DNA of 64,000 nt from Porphyra umbilicalis (lineage: Eukaryota > Rhodophyta > Bangiophyceae > Bangiales > Bangiaceae). Below, piece by piece: positions 11,881-22,218 of this stretch; position 1 is the first letter of the stretch; each line of letters opens with the position of its first letter. A program made the translations under genes and the position numbers. The stretch spans positions 1-64,000 of the forward strand of contig KV918992.1 of the NCBI GenBank assembly GCA_002049455.2, in the 5' to 3' direction. A model generated the notes under the pieces. The model saw nothing but the letters and a program-made list of their open reading frames with translations. It did no database searches and had not been told where the DNA came from.

Positions 11881-12029
11881 GCGCGCCGCCCCCCCCACTC
11901 CGCGCAATCCCACACTCACCGGGCCCAACACCTCGCAGTGTGCCACCTTGCGGCGACGCACCCCTACTCAACCTTGCCGTTAGGCAGCGACCTGTGCGCA
12001 AGCACGAAGACACGGGATGGCCCCGTGCC

Positions 12030-12663
12030 GATAACAACGCGGACCCGCACCCCGGCTTCCGCCGTGTCGTCGGGGGAGTCAACACCCCGACGAGGGCGGC
12101 GCCTGCCGGCACAACGACAACCAGCTGGTGCTACCCCGCGCGCCCGACTCGGTGCTAACCGGCCTGGAGGTGTGAACCCCACACCCACGCTCGGCACCAC
12201 GGACCCGCGTCCCGGCTTTCGCCGTGTCGTCGGGGTAGTCAAACCCCCGACGAAGGAAGCGCCACTCGGCGCCGACGACGGTTGGCCCAACGCGTGTTGC
12301 ACGACGCACCCGCGCACCAACGGGTCTTAACCCCGACGCTGGTCGCCTGTCAACCGGCCGTCTGGCCACCACGCCGACGCCGACGCCGACTCCCCTGCGA
12401 GGGCGCGCGTACGCGCAAGCGCCGGTCGGATCCGCAGCGCCAGCTGCCCGCCACCCACGCCCACGCGTGTGTGGCGGGACGGTCGCGACCGACGACGGCG
12501 AACCGCCACCTCCCCCCAATCGGGACTGGGCGGCGCGCCCCCCCACGGCTCCCACCGCCTGGGCGGTTGCGCCCGCGCGGGCCCGTCAGGGGCCGCGATC
12601 GCCCAATCGAGTTTCACCATCCTCGGATCTCACCGGGACGGTTCGAATCTCGCGTTGGAGGTA
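12030..12663. other. Retroelement 3' untranslated region with degenerate duplication
   Basis: Two diverged copies about 165 bp apart (near 12040-12110 and 12205-12270) share GCCGTGTCGTCGGGG and CCCCGACGA-type ends, giving small internal inverted repeats. No strong polypurine tract precedes the 3' LTR; the best candidate is the short GGAGG just before 12664. No gene is seen. Confidence 0.5.
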
Positions 12664-13056
12664 TGTAGCATATCTCTGCTACCAATTGGCAATTAGCCAC
12701 GGGTAGCCCCCTTGACTAGCCGAATCCACGGATGTGTGTGACTCGGCTTGTGGCACGCCCTTTGGGGGGTTACTTCCGCATTGTTTATTTTTTATTGCTT
12801 GTTTGCTTGCCTGTCTTATCTGTCTGCCGGCACTCATTACGATCGCTTGATCGGATGGTCGATCGACCAGTGCCGTTGTTTGTATTAAACCACCATGGGT
12901 CCAGGGTCGCCGTCGTGGGCACCACCCGGCTCCCCATCGGATGCCCTTCAACAAAAGGTCTTCTTCCTCGCCGCGATGGCGATAGAAATCGCTTTATTGC
13001 TTGGCTACGGTCGGTCTCAGTACACTGGTAATTGAACTAACGTTATTAATACCACA
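12664..13056 (+). repeat. 3' LTR
   Basis: This 393-bp copy of 2788-3180 differs at about six positions. It ends TACCACA and is followed by GATCT. Confidence 0.95.
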
Positions 13057-13061
13057 GATCT
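13057..13061. repeat. 5-bp target-site duplication (right), GATCT
   Basis: An identical copy of 2783-2787 directly abuts the 3' LTR. Confidence 0.9.
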
Positions 13062-14400
13062 TGTGCGCTGCGTTCGAAAACAAGATGCAGACGTCCAGAG
13101 CATGAAGAACGAGGTGGCGTCGAGTCAGTGACCAGCACGACCGACTCGCCTTCCCCACACCGTATCACAAACTGCACCAGACACGAAAGCGGTCAGCGAA
13201 GCGCACCAGATCCCCACCGTACGCAGCAGCTCAGTACCAGGGCACAAATCTCCGGACCAAGAACGTTGGCTAGCATCGCTTAACAAATGAAAGCCCAAAA
13301 CGAAGCAATGGTCGTCGACTTTGTCCTCCATCAAGGCCGCCGCGGTGAGACCGACGGCGTCGCCGTCCATCCGGGTCTCTTGAGTGTTGGAAGGCGGAGC
13401 AGGCCCATTGGACCCGCTCCACGGCCGCACCGTCGTGCCTTGCTTGAGAATCGCCGAGGTCACTTGCAGCGCGGGACGGAAGAGCACGACATACTCGTGG
13501 CCGTCCACGACGAGGGGACACTTCTTCCACCCCGCATCAAGCATCGTGAATCCAGTCCCGGAACGCATTGACAGATTTAAAAGAGTTGCGCAGCGACTTG
13601 TCGTGCCCTTCGTCCATCGGCATACCCGGCTTGGTTCCGCCCCAGGTGTCGAGCAGTTCCCATAGCTTCTAGATTCCCTTCAGGGACAACCCCCCGCCAT
13701 CGCACTCGAGGGCAAACCTCTCAATGGCCCGCAGCCAAAATGAGTTGAAGCATCCGGTTTGCCAGCCCTTGTGTCGGGTTACCTGGGGCTATGACCGCTT
13801 CCAGTCACGTTCGTCCTCGTAAATAGCCTGCACGACGTTTGTAGCGGTCGTGTCCGTGTAGTCAGGCTCGACCGCCGGCCCGGACTCCCGTCCTCCGGAC
13901 GCGAGCCGCCGGCACTTGCGCGCCGGGCTGCCACCGCCCGCCTCAACCTGGTGGCGGGACACGTCCATCAGTGCCTGAATATCAAGTCGCACTGCATGGT
14001 CAATGTCAGTGGCCGGGTTGAGAGCACCTCAGACAGTCGAACTTGGCTCGCCACCACACTCGTAGGCCTCCTCCGCCGCGCTGGCCGTGAAGGTGCGCGC
14101 CGTGGTACGACGCTGCGCTGCACCACCCGGGCAGTGACCAGTCCCCGCTGTGCATTGGGGAGCTCCGCGCCAACTTTGTGGCGCGGGGGTGCTCGCGCCT
14201 CAAATGGCGCATCGTGAACGATGCCTCTGACGTCAAGCTGCGTCTCGTGCCCGTCAAGCACGCGCGGCGGTTGATGTTTGTGTTCCATGACTTCTTGAAC
14301 CTCGCCGGTTGCTGCGGCGTGGACGCGGACGTACCCATCATGAGCATCCTACTTCGGGAGCGCCTTGACATGCGTTTTCTTATCAGCGCTTGTTTTCCGT
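13062..14400 (-). pseudogene. Plavaka/KDZ-like transposase remnant, upstream part
   Basis: Minus-strand frames at 13125-13568 (GWKKCPLVVDGHEYVVLF and following), 13789-13992 and 13968-14371 look like the N-terminal part of the transposase whose later part lies at 1728-2782. The stretch next to the retroelement (DVCILFSNAAHKIYPL across the insertion point) shows the two sides were adjacent before insertion. Frames are broken, so this is an old non-functional copy. No terminal inverted repeats were identified. The family call is moderate. Confidence 0.4.
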
Positions 14401-15213
14401 AGGATGTAGGGTAAAAGTGGTGTCATTTGTTGTGCTCTATCGGTCGAGATGGAGGACGACCCAGACGCTAAAGAAACCTCAGTCGCCACCCACCGCCGTC
14501 GCCAAGGGCGCGCCACTGCCACAGGCCTTTGCGCCTCCCCCAATGTTAATTTTTGGCCGTGTTGGAATGCGGCGGCTCACAACGCTGCCTAGGCACCAGG
14601 TCCTGCCCCCCCTGGCAGCCGGTGACGCAGCTCGTTCTTCGACGGCCGCTTCCCCTTGCGCGTCCGCCAAGTACCGCCCCATCCACGAGAGGGGATGACA
14701 CTGCTGGTCGGTCCAGCGCCACCCCCGTGTTGCGCATCCTACCAGCGCCGCCCCCCCTGCGACGAGGGACGACACTGTTAGTTCGCCCAGCGCCACCCTC
14801 CGTTGCACGTCCGCCAAGCGCCGCCCCTTTCACTTTGGGGGACAATGCTGCTGGTCCGACAGCGATCGAGGTATTCCAGGATGAGGACTCGGTCGCACGT
14901 GCTTCTCCCCCCCGAGGGAGGTCTCATACCCTGCTGCTACTCCAGCAGCAAAGCGCTGCTGGATGCAAAAAGGATGAGGAGGACTCGTCGTGAGCCCAGA
15001 TCACGGAGAGTAGGTGGGCAGGGGTCGCTTGAGTGGGAAGCAGTCCACTCTTACCCCGCCCTGTCCGCGTTTCGGACGACACGGACGAGGCGGTGCGGCA
15101 AACAAAGGACAAACGACGGTACGGCGCCGAGCAGCCCCACTGCCCCGACCGTCTCGATGGGGGGGCGATGCCGCCGCCCCGACTGCGCAGCCGCAGCGGC
15201 CCGCGCTTGACCG
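14401..15213. repeat. Non-coding region with about three degenerate 75-bp tandem units
   Basis: Between about 14656 and 14870 the motifs CGTCCGCCAAG, GCGCCGCCCC and GACACTG-TGGTC recur in the same order three times at roughly 75-bp spacing. The rest of the stretch has no recognised gene. Confidence 0.5.
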
Positions 15214-16495
15214 GAAATCCCTGTCCTTTGGGACAGGGTACTATCCAGCATGTGCATAGGGGCCCCCATTCTAGATTTTTTCCGAGCTAGTGCACGTTGC
15301 CGGAGTGCTTGCGAAAAAGCGGGGTGGCCGCGGAGAGACCTCGTACGGCTCAGGCGGACGTCACCGTACGGTGAGTCCGACATGGTGAGAAGCGTCACTC
15401 TGCAACAAATTTCTGCAGGTGTTTTGGCAGCATGGCCGTACGTTGGGCGTTTGTGAGGTCCAACACTGTGAAGGAAGGTTTTTTTTCTCCTTCAGATGGC
15501 TTGAAACGGGGGGTCTGTGCTTCAGACGAGCTGGAAACGAGGATGCGTGCTGCATATGACCGCGTCGGGTGAGGAATTGAGGGCGTTATTGGTGGAACCT
15601 GCCTCTGAGATGCTCCAGACGGTGTTTTTGTTCTTCAAAAAATTTGAACACGCAGGAGAGGGCCAAGATCGGGGACAGCCGAGACGCGTGGAACGAGGCG
15701 TGACCGTGGCGCGCAGTGACTGAAGCGGGCAGTCGCGAGTGGCGTGACGCAGCTGCCCGCGTGGTGCCGTGCACGGGCCTGTGACGAGGAGAGGGCGGCG
15801 TCGTGCGTGTGGCCCGTGCGAGGGGGTGGTGGTGTCGCGGTGGCGAAATTGGCCGTGCGGGATGTCGCGCAGCTGACCGCGCGGTACGTCGTGGGAGGAG
15901 GAGACCGGGCAGGGTGGTACGTTCGGGGGGTCGTGGCGGGGTTGAGGGGCCGTGGGGCTGGAGGGGGGGGGGGTGAAAACTCTGCTGGCTTGCCGGTGGC
16001 AGCCCCTACGGCGGCGGCGGCGGCCCCTGCACCCGCGCCCCCTGCTGTGATAGGCTTGCTGCTGGCAAAAAATCGAGCCACCATGGACGAGGAGGCGGGA
16101 GTAGCGTGGCGTTTGCCCTGGGGGGCGGGTGGGCTGCGCGGTAGCGGCGGCGAAGGCGGACGTAGGTGTGAGGCCAGAGGGCTCGGGGGGGTCAGGCTGT
16201 CGGCGAGCCGTTCGTGACTTGGGACTTTCGCAAGCACGGCGTCGCCTGGGTGGGGGGCCGGCGCGCTCCGGGGCGGACGGCTCGGGTGCGCGCGCCTGCC
16301 CGTGGACGCCCGCAGGGACATGAAGATAAAGACCAATGCAGTGCATGAAAAGTATAGCCACGTGCCAAGTGAAGCGCGACAAGGCATGTTTCAAGTGTAC
16401 ATAATGCTTCAGAAAATACACACAAATAGATGGTCTTCGATCACAGCATAACTCCAGGCCAGGGTGTTTTCGCGTACGCGCTTTCAGTCCAACCA
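15214..16495. repeat. Direct repeat copy 1 (about 1.28 kb), uncharacterised repeat family
   Basis: The sequence from the hairpin CCCTGTCCTTTGGGACAGGG (15219) to CGCGCTTTCAGTCCA (about 16495) is repeated with high identity at 18254-19768. No protein family is recognised. Long minus-strand open frames inside it are not conserved in full length in the second copy. The borders are not TG...CA and no polyprotein lies between the copies, so LTR status is not supported. Confidence 0.8.
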
Positions 16496-18253
16496 CTCCT
16501 CCGCGGCGCACTTTCCAGTGGGGGGCCCTGAGGATCCCCCGGCCGACGCCCACCAACCGGCCGCGCAGCAGGCCCAAAACCGTCGTCAAGAGCACGTCTG
16601 CTTTTGCGTGTTTTGGGACGAACAGATTATCTGCAAACCGCCCTCGGGCTCTGTCAAGGCTGGGTTTTTTCAGAAAGGGCGCAAAGATAATCTGTTCGCC
16701 GGGATAGATGCATCTCCACTCGTAAAAAGAGAGACACAGCATAAGACGTGTACACTTCACCCTTCCAGAAAGAGAGAGAGGTGGAGAAGCATCTATGGCC
16801 CTGCTAGCAGGCGCAATGTGTGGAGTGAGGAACGATTCCTGTTCTCGCAAACACAAATATGCAAGGACCTCGCGTGCGATGGCCTCTGACAGCCTGTGAA
16901 GTGGGGTCGATCTGTTTTTTGCACAGGAATTTCCCTGGACTTTAGTCTAGGGTGCTTTCTCACACCCACACGTCGAAAAAAAAGTCCTTTTTTCTAGTGC
17001 ACGTTGCGGAAGTACTTAAAAACCCCTTTTTGGCGGTCCGTTTGGCTCCCTACGCCGTTGGAGGACGTCCCCCGGCGCTTTCTTGACTATGGGAACATGC
17101 GCCGGGGCTGCCCGCATCTTTCTGTGAAGTTGCTAGAGGTGGCGACGTCTTCATCGCCCGTACGGTCCGCGGAAGCAGAATCGTGGTTAAAAAGGTGCGT
17201 GAGGGCAGGTGCGGCGTTTACGGGGTCGTGGGGGCAGGTGGACGCGGCCACGAACGGCCATGATGTCGCAATTCCGCGGTAGTTGGCCAGAATCGGGCTC
17301 TGCGGGCCCTGTGGGAGACGTCGGTTTTGATTTTTCAAACAGGGGGTCGTGTCGGCGCTGAATGCGCTGCGGCCTGCGTGGTCGCGTCCCTTCCCGTAAC
17401 ACCCGCGCGCGTCTGGTGGGGGCGGCGGCCACCGCCGCTGGCGGTGTTGCCGCCGCGCCTGCCGCCGACGCGGCGGTGAGCAGTGGACGACCGTGCGCAC
17501 GACGCGCGCCCGCACACGGCAGCGAGTGGCGCCCGCGGCCGCGCCGGCCGCGGCCGCGGCGGTGCCGGCGGCGGTGGCGGCGGCGGCGTGGCGCCCCTGC
17601 TATTTTCTCGCTCCACCCCGCCGCCCGCCCCCCCGTGCCATCGACGGCTTCTTCCCCCCCCCTCCCCCTCTGTGGCCCCACATACCCCCCCCTCCCCATC
17701 CACCGCGTCGCCGCCGCGCACGTGCGCATCGCGCAGCTCGGCCTCGAGTCTGCGCTGCGGCAAGCGACGACTGCCCAGCCAGCGTCTGCCGGTGGTTGCT
17801 CGGATGGTGGCGGCCGTGCCTCGGTGGCAGCCGCCGCCCGCCACGGCGGTGGCGGCCGCTGCTAACCCTCCGGTGGGTGCGGCAGGAGCCCCTCGCGGCG
17901 ATCACCTACCCCCCCTCGGACAAAGACAAAGCGCTGGTCGTCGAGGAGCGTGCGGGCGGCCGCTACCCACCAGTGGGCGGGTACCCCCCGACGGCAGCAG
18001 CTGCCGCTCGTGCGGGCCGCGGTGGACGCCACGGCGGCGGTGGGCGGAGCGCCCCCTACGCCAGCAAGCGGTGGTCACGTCGGCGACCGCCACCACCGCC
18101 GCCATGGCCGCCTTCCTCGTCTCCTTTTTTCTGATCTCCCGCTCGTACGTGCGCTCCCAAGCGGCGCCGGTCGTGCAGGTGACGCTCACCCGGGAGGCGG
18201 TGCTCGACTTGCCTATGTATCTTTCGTCGTGTGAAAACAGTTCTATCGTTTTG
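16496..18253. other. Region between the direct repeats; possible decayed coding DNA at 17.6-18.25 kb
   Basis: 16985-17080 is a short third, diverged match to the repeat (CTAGTGCACGTTGC). From about 17695 plus-strand frames read protein-like patches: AHVRIAQLGLESALRQAT, then PLAAITYPPSDKDKALVVEE, then a hydrophobic AAMAAFLVSFFLISRSY. They lie in different frames and the last runs into the repeat. This may be a broken or intron-containing host gene, or chance in GC-rich DNA. No family is recognised. Confidence 0.3.
16619..16698. repeat. Short inverted repeat/hairpin
   Basis: CGAACAGATTATCT at 16619-16632 is perfectly inverted at 16685-16698, enclosing about 50 bp. It could be a tiny MITE or a transcript hairpin. 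Confidence 0.6.
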
Positions 18254-19768
18254 CAAGTCCCCTGGCCTTTAGGACAGGGTACTATCCAACATGCGCATAG
18301 GGGCCCCCATTCTAATTTTTTTCCGAGCTAGTGCACGTTGCGGGAGTACTTGCGAAAAAGCGGGGTGCACGCGGAGAGACCTCGTACGGCTCGGGCGGAC
18401 GTCGCCGTACGTTGAGTCCGACATGGTTAGAAGCGTCAACTTGCACACTATCCGTACATGTATTTTTCCACGATGGCTGTACGTTGGGCGTTTGTGAGGT
18501 CCAACCATGTAGAAAGAGGGTTTTTTTCTCGTTCAGATGGCTTGAAACGGGGGGTCTGTGCTTCAGACGAGCTGGAAACGAGGATGCGTGCTGCATATGA
18601 CCGCGTCGGGTGAGGAATTGAAGACGTAATTGGTGAAACATGCCCCTGAGATGCTCTGGACGGTGTTTTTGTTCTTCAAATTTTTGAACGCGCAGGAGAG
18701 GGCCAAGATCGGGGACGGCCGAGAGTCGTGGAATGTGGTGTGACCGTGGCGCGCAGTGACTCAAGCGGGCAGTCGCGAGTGGCGTGACGCAGCTGCCCGC
18801 GTGGTTCTGTGCGCGGACCTGTGACGAGGAGAGGGCGGCGTCGTGCGTGTGGCCCGTGCGAGGGGGTGGTGGTGTCGCGGTGGCGGATCCGGCCGTGCGG
18901 GATGTCGCACAACTGACCGCGCGGTGCGTCGTGGGGGGAGGAGAACGGACAGGGGGGTACGTTCGGGGGGCTGTGGAGGGGTTGAGGGGCCGTGGGGCTG
19001 GAGGGGGGGAGGGGTGAAGACGCCGCTGGCTAGCCGGTGGCAGCCCCTACGGCGGCGGCGGCGGACCCTGCGCCCGCGCCCCCTGCTGCGATAGGCTTGC
19101 TACTGGCAACAAGCCTAGCCATCATGGACGAGGGGGCGGGAGTGGCGTGGCGTTTGCCCCAGGGGGCGGGTGGACTGCGCGGTAGCGGCGGCGGAGGCGG
19201 ACGTGGGTGTGAGGCCGGTGGGCTGGGGGGGGTGAGGCTGTCGGCGAGCCGTGCGTGGCTTGGGACTGTCGCAAGCACGGCGTCGCCTGGGTGGGGGGCC
19301 GGCGCGCTCCGGGGCGGACGGCTCTGGCGCGCGCGCCTGCCCGTGGACGCCCGCAATGACATAAAAATAAAAACCAATGCAGTGCATGAAAAATATAACC
19401 ACGTGCCAAGTGAAGCGCGACGCGGCATGCTTCAAGTCTATGGCGCGTCGCCAAAGAATGATCGGATCCGAGCAAGTTCCACAGCAAGTTGCAGCATGCT
19501 GTGACCGTGCTGTGACTGTGCTTTGAAATAAAATTGCATGCTGAGGGCTCCTGGATGGCTCTGTGGGAGGCAAGGACGATCACAGCAATTTTGAATTCTG
19601 TGCTGTGAGCTGCTGTGAACTGCTGTGACTTGCTGTGAGCGTTTCTCAGATCCGATCATTCTTTGGCGACGCGCCATAAATAATGCTCCAGAACTTACTC
19701 GTATAGATTGTCTTCGATCACAGCACAACTCCAGGCCAGGGTGTTTTCGCGTACGCGCTTTCAGTCCA
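18254..19768. repeat. Direct repeat copy 2 (about 1.28 kb plus a 237-bp insertion)
   Basis: This copy is colinear with 15214-16495 except for the MITE at 19441-19677. Its end continues into a duplicated 30-bp unit built around TTTTCGCGTACGCGCTTTC (about 19740-19797). Confidence 0.8.
19441..19677. mobile_element. MITE, 237 bp, TA target duplication
   Basis: Terminal inverted repeats of about 32 bp (one mismatch) begin TGGCGCGTCGCCAAAGAATG and are flanked by TA on both sides. Copy 1 of the host repeat lacks the insert, giving an empty-site comparison. The interior is rich in CTGTGA repeats. It has no coding capacity. The TA target suits the Tc1/mariner group. Confidence 0.88.
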
Positions 19769-20526
19769 GGGTGTTTTCGCGAACGCGCTTTCAGTCTGTT
19801 TCTTCAAACAGGAACACGGGCCTTCAAGAGGCTCAAACCAGTCAAAAACAGACGTGCTTTTGACGACGGTTCTGGGCCCGCTGCGCGGCGCCGGCGACGC
19901 GCACGTGCGCACGGCGCGCCGTCGGCGGCGCGGCGGCGCGCGCGCGCCGCGCCGCGCCGCCCCCGCCGCCGCCGCCCGCCGCCCCCGCCGCGCGTCGCCG
20001 CGCGCGGGTGCCCCCTCGGGCGGCCACGCGAGCGGCCACGCGCCGCCCACGCGCGCGGCGGCCGCCGCGGCGGCCGCCGCGGGCGGCCACGCGGCGGGTG
20101 GCGAGCGGGCGCCCCGCGCCCGCACCGCGCCCCCGTGGCGCACCGGCGTCGCGCGTCCGTGGCGGGAGGGGGGGGGGGGGGGGGGCGGGGCGCCCCCCCA
20201 CCCCAGGCCGCCCCCCCCACCCCCCACCCCCAACGACGGCGGCGCTGCAGAGGCGGCCGCCGCCGTCCCGGCCTGCCGCGTCGGCAGCGGCCGGCCTGCC
20301 GCGTCGGCAGCGGCCGGCCTGCCGCGTCGGCAGCGGCAGGCGTGCGGCGGGCCTTTGAGCGGGTCCTCCCCCCCCCCCCCCCGTCTGCGCGGCGGGCGGC
20401 GGCGGGTCGGACCCGCCCCGCGCCGCCCGCGCGACGCGTCGACCGTGGCGCGGGAGACGGCGCGTGGCGGCGTCCCCCCCCCCGCGGCTCGCGTCGGCCG
20501 ACGGCGGCCGCCACCGCCGTGGTGCC
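19769..20526. other. Extremely GC-rich low-complexity stretch upstream of a gene
   Basis: It contains runs of CGCC/GGCGGC, an 18-plus-base G run near 20169-20186, and a tandem CCGCGTCGGCAGCGGCCGGC repeat at about 20275-20340. 19835-19889 is an inverted copy of 16561-16611 (shared core CCGTCGTCAA). All frames are open simply because stops are rare; no gene is supported. Confidence 0.5.
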
Positions 20527-21605
20527 ATGGCGCCCCCCGTCCCCCGCCGCCGCGCGCGCGCGTCGGCCGCCGGCGGCGCTGCCGCCGTTGCCGCTGCCGC
20601 CGCCCACCCTATCGTCGCACCGCCGCCGTTGCCGCCGCGGCGGCGGCGGCGGCAGCGGCACTGTCGGTCGACGGTGGCGGCGGTTGCCGCCGCCGCCTCG
20701 GCCGTCGGCGCCGCCGTGGCCGCCGCCGCCGCCGCGGCGCCGACGCCCGTCGCAGCGTCGACGGCGTCGACGGAGAAGCGCGAGTGCAACGCGACGGTGC
20801 AGTTGCAGTTCTTCTACACGTCGATGCGCGTGTACCTGGTACGTGGGGGGGGGGGTGGGGTTGGGCGGGCGGTGCCGCTGAGGGGGACGGGTGCGGGGGG
20901 GGGTGGGGGGGACGGGTTGTGGGGCAATGGGACGGGTGGATAGAGGAAAGGGGCGGACACCCGCTGGCGCGGGAGCGCCCAAGCCGGGGCAGCCCCGCGA
21001 CGCAGCACCACTGGCAGTCGCTAACCGCTGTCCCCCCGCAATGGACGGTTCGTCCCCCTCTTCCCTCCTCCCCCCACCCGCTCCCCCCCCCCCCCGCCCC
21101 CCCCGAGCAGGACAGCACCTTTCAATACGAGCCCCCCGTCGGCGACGCGCCCAACCACTACCTCACCCTCGACATCCCCATCGGCAGCCGCCTCGGCCTG
21201 TCGGGCCACCGGGACGTGAACCCCGACACGCACGCCGTCGCCGCGTCCATTACGTGGGCGGACCCCGCGGGGGGCCCCGCGGGCGCCCCCCTCACCACCT
21301 CCGTCGAGTCGTGGGAGGGCGCCCGCGTGTCGGCCGCCTTTGCCCGCACGTGGACGACGGATGGGGAGGCGGCGCCCGACTGGCGCCGCCTCGTCGACGT
21401 GGGCGCCGACGTGGACCCGGTCTTTCACCCGTACGGGCCGCCCAACGCGTCGTACGTGGCCATCCCCGAGGAGCAGAGCGTGGGTCGGCCGGGGAACCAA
21501 TTCTGGGTCGCCCTCCGCTCCCCGCCCGTGCCGTCGGGCGCGTGCCGCAGCGCGGCGGCGGTGCTCCCGCGGTCGTCCCCGCCGGCGGCCGCGTCGGCGG
21601 GGGAT

Positions 21606-21636
<31 letters not shown>

Positions 21637-22218
21637 AGGCGTCGGGGCTGTCGACGGGCGCCAAGGTCGGCGTCGGCGCCGCCGCGGCGGTGGCGGTGGC
21701 GGTGGCCGCGGCATTGGTGGGTGCCGGCTGGCGCCGCCGCGCCCGCAGCGGTGGCGGCGGGGGGGGTCGGCCGCCGCGGCGGCGGCGGCGGTCGCGGCCG
21801 CCGATGGCGGCGGTGGGGGCGGCGGCGGCGGCGGTGGCGGCGGCGGCGACGGGGGGGCAGCGCCGCCGACCGACGACGCCCCGTGGTCGGTCGAGGCGGC
21901 CGCCGCGGAAGCCGAGATGGAGCAAACCATCCTCGCGGCCGTCGACGCACTGTACACGAGCGGGGGGGCGGGCGCGCCGGGCGGGGGGCACGCGTCGCCG
22001 CCCATGTCAGACGTGACCGCGTCGGCGGGCACGGGCGGGCCGCCGACGTACGAGCCGCTGTCGGATGTGACGGACGGGTTGGTCGGGGGGGGGGGGGGGA
22101 GAGGGGGCGGGGGGGGGGGTTTACGTCAGCGCCGCCCATGCCGCCGGCGCTGCAGTCGCCTCCGCCCATGCCGCCGGCGCTGCAGTCGCCTCCGCCCATG
22201 CCGCCGGCGTTGCTGTGA
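20527..22218 (+). CDS. Putative single-pass type I membrane protein, one intron
   Basis: Exon 1 begins at an ATG in good context (GTGCCATGG) and ends TCMRVYL-like at 20838. Exon 2 begins at 21111 with DSTFQYEPPVGDAPNHYLTL, in phase 0. The extracellular part carries Asn-glycosylation sites (NAT just before the splice, NAS in exon 2) and a compact aromatic domain with SWEGARVSAAFARTW and a PNASYVAIPEEQ stretch. A clear transmembrane helix follows at about 21660-21735 (VGVGAAAAVAVAVAAALVGA) with a basic stop-transfer. The cytoplasmic tail appears to shift frame at G runs (around 21755-21770 and again near 22085-22120). It reads EMEQTILAAVDALY and PPTYEPLSDVTD, then ends in a tandem Pro repeat and stop at 22218. 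No family is recognised. The N-terminal start and the tail are uncertain. Confidence 0.55.
20839..21110 (+). other. Spliceosomal intron, 272 bp
   Basis: A canonical donor (CTG|GTACGT) and an acceptor with a long C-rich tract (CCCCGAGCAG|GAC) join two open frames in phase 0. The interior is G-rich and has an in-frame stop if read through. Confidence 0.75.
22128..22216 (+). repeat. Three tandem 30-bp units at a gene 3' end
   Basis: The unit CCGCCCATGCCGCCGGCGCT plus TGCAGTCGCCT repeats nearly three times and would encode Pro/Met-rich repeats at the C-terminus of the membrane protein. Confidence 0.7.

Larger units (their letters stand above)
2788..13056 (+). mobile_element. Ty3/gypsy chromovirus-type LTR retrotransposon, near complete
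   Basis: The element is 10.27 kb and bounded by two 393-bp LTRs, each starting TGT and ending ACA, with GATCT on both sides. The interior carries, in order, gag with a CCHC knuckle, an aspartic protease (DTGAG), reverse transcriptase, RNase H, an integrase with zinc-binding and catalytic parts, and a chromodomain. A further pol tail and then a 3' region of about 3 kb with antisense coding potential follow. The order RT-RNase H-integrase-chromodomain is that of the chromovirus branch. The two LTRs differ at about 6 of 393 positions (about 1.5%), so the insertion is recent on an evolutionary scale. The element is structurally whole. Its pol spreads over more than one reading frame; some of that may be family read-through, and perhaps two or three breaks exist. 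It sits inside an older minus-strand transposase gene. Confidence 0.93.

Noticed and set aside
12636-12660. tRNA-like box (GGTTCGAATC) just before the 3' LTR
   Set aside because: No matching A box, acceptor stem or anticodon arm can be folded around it.
15635-16387. 250-codon minus-strand frame inside the direct repeat
   Set aside because: The frame is not kept at full length in the second copy, so there is no sign of protein-level conservation.
15214-19768. Direct repeats as LTRs of a retroelement
   Set aside because: The borders lack TG...CA ends, no primer site or polyprotein lies between them, and no target duplication is seen.
19800-20460. Long Arg/Ala/Pro-rich frames upstream of the membrane protein
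   Set aside because: Composition is dictated by CGCC/GGCGGC low complexity and all frames are equally open.
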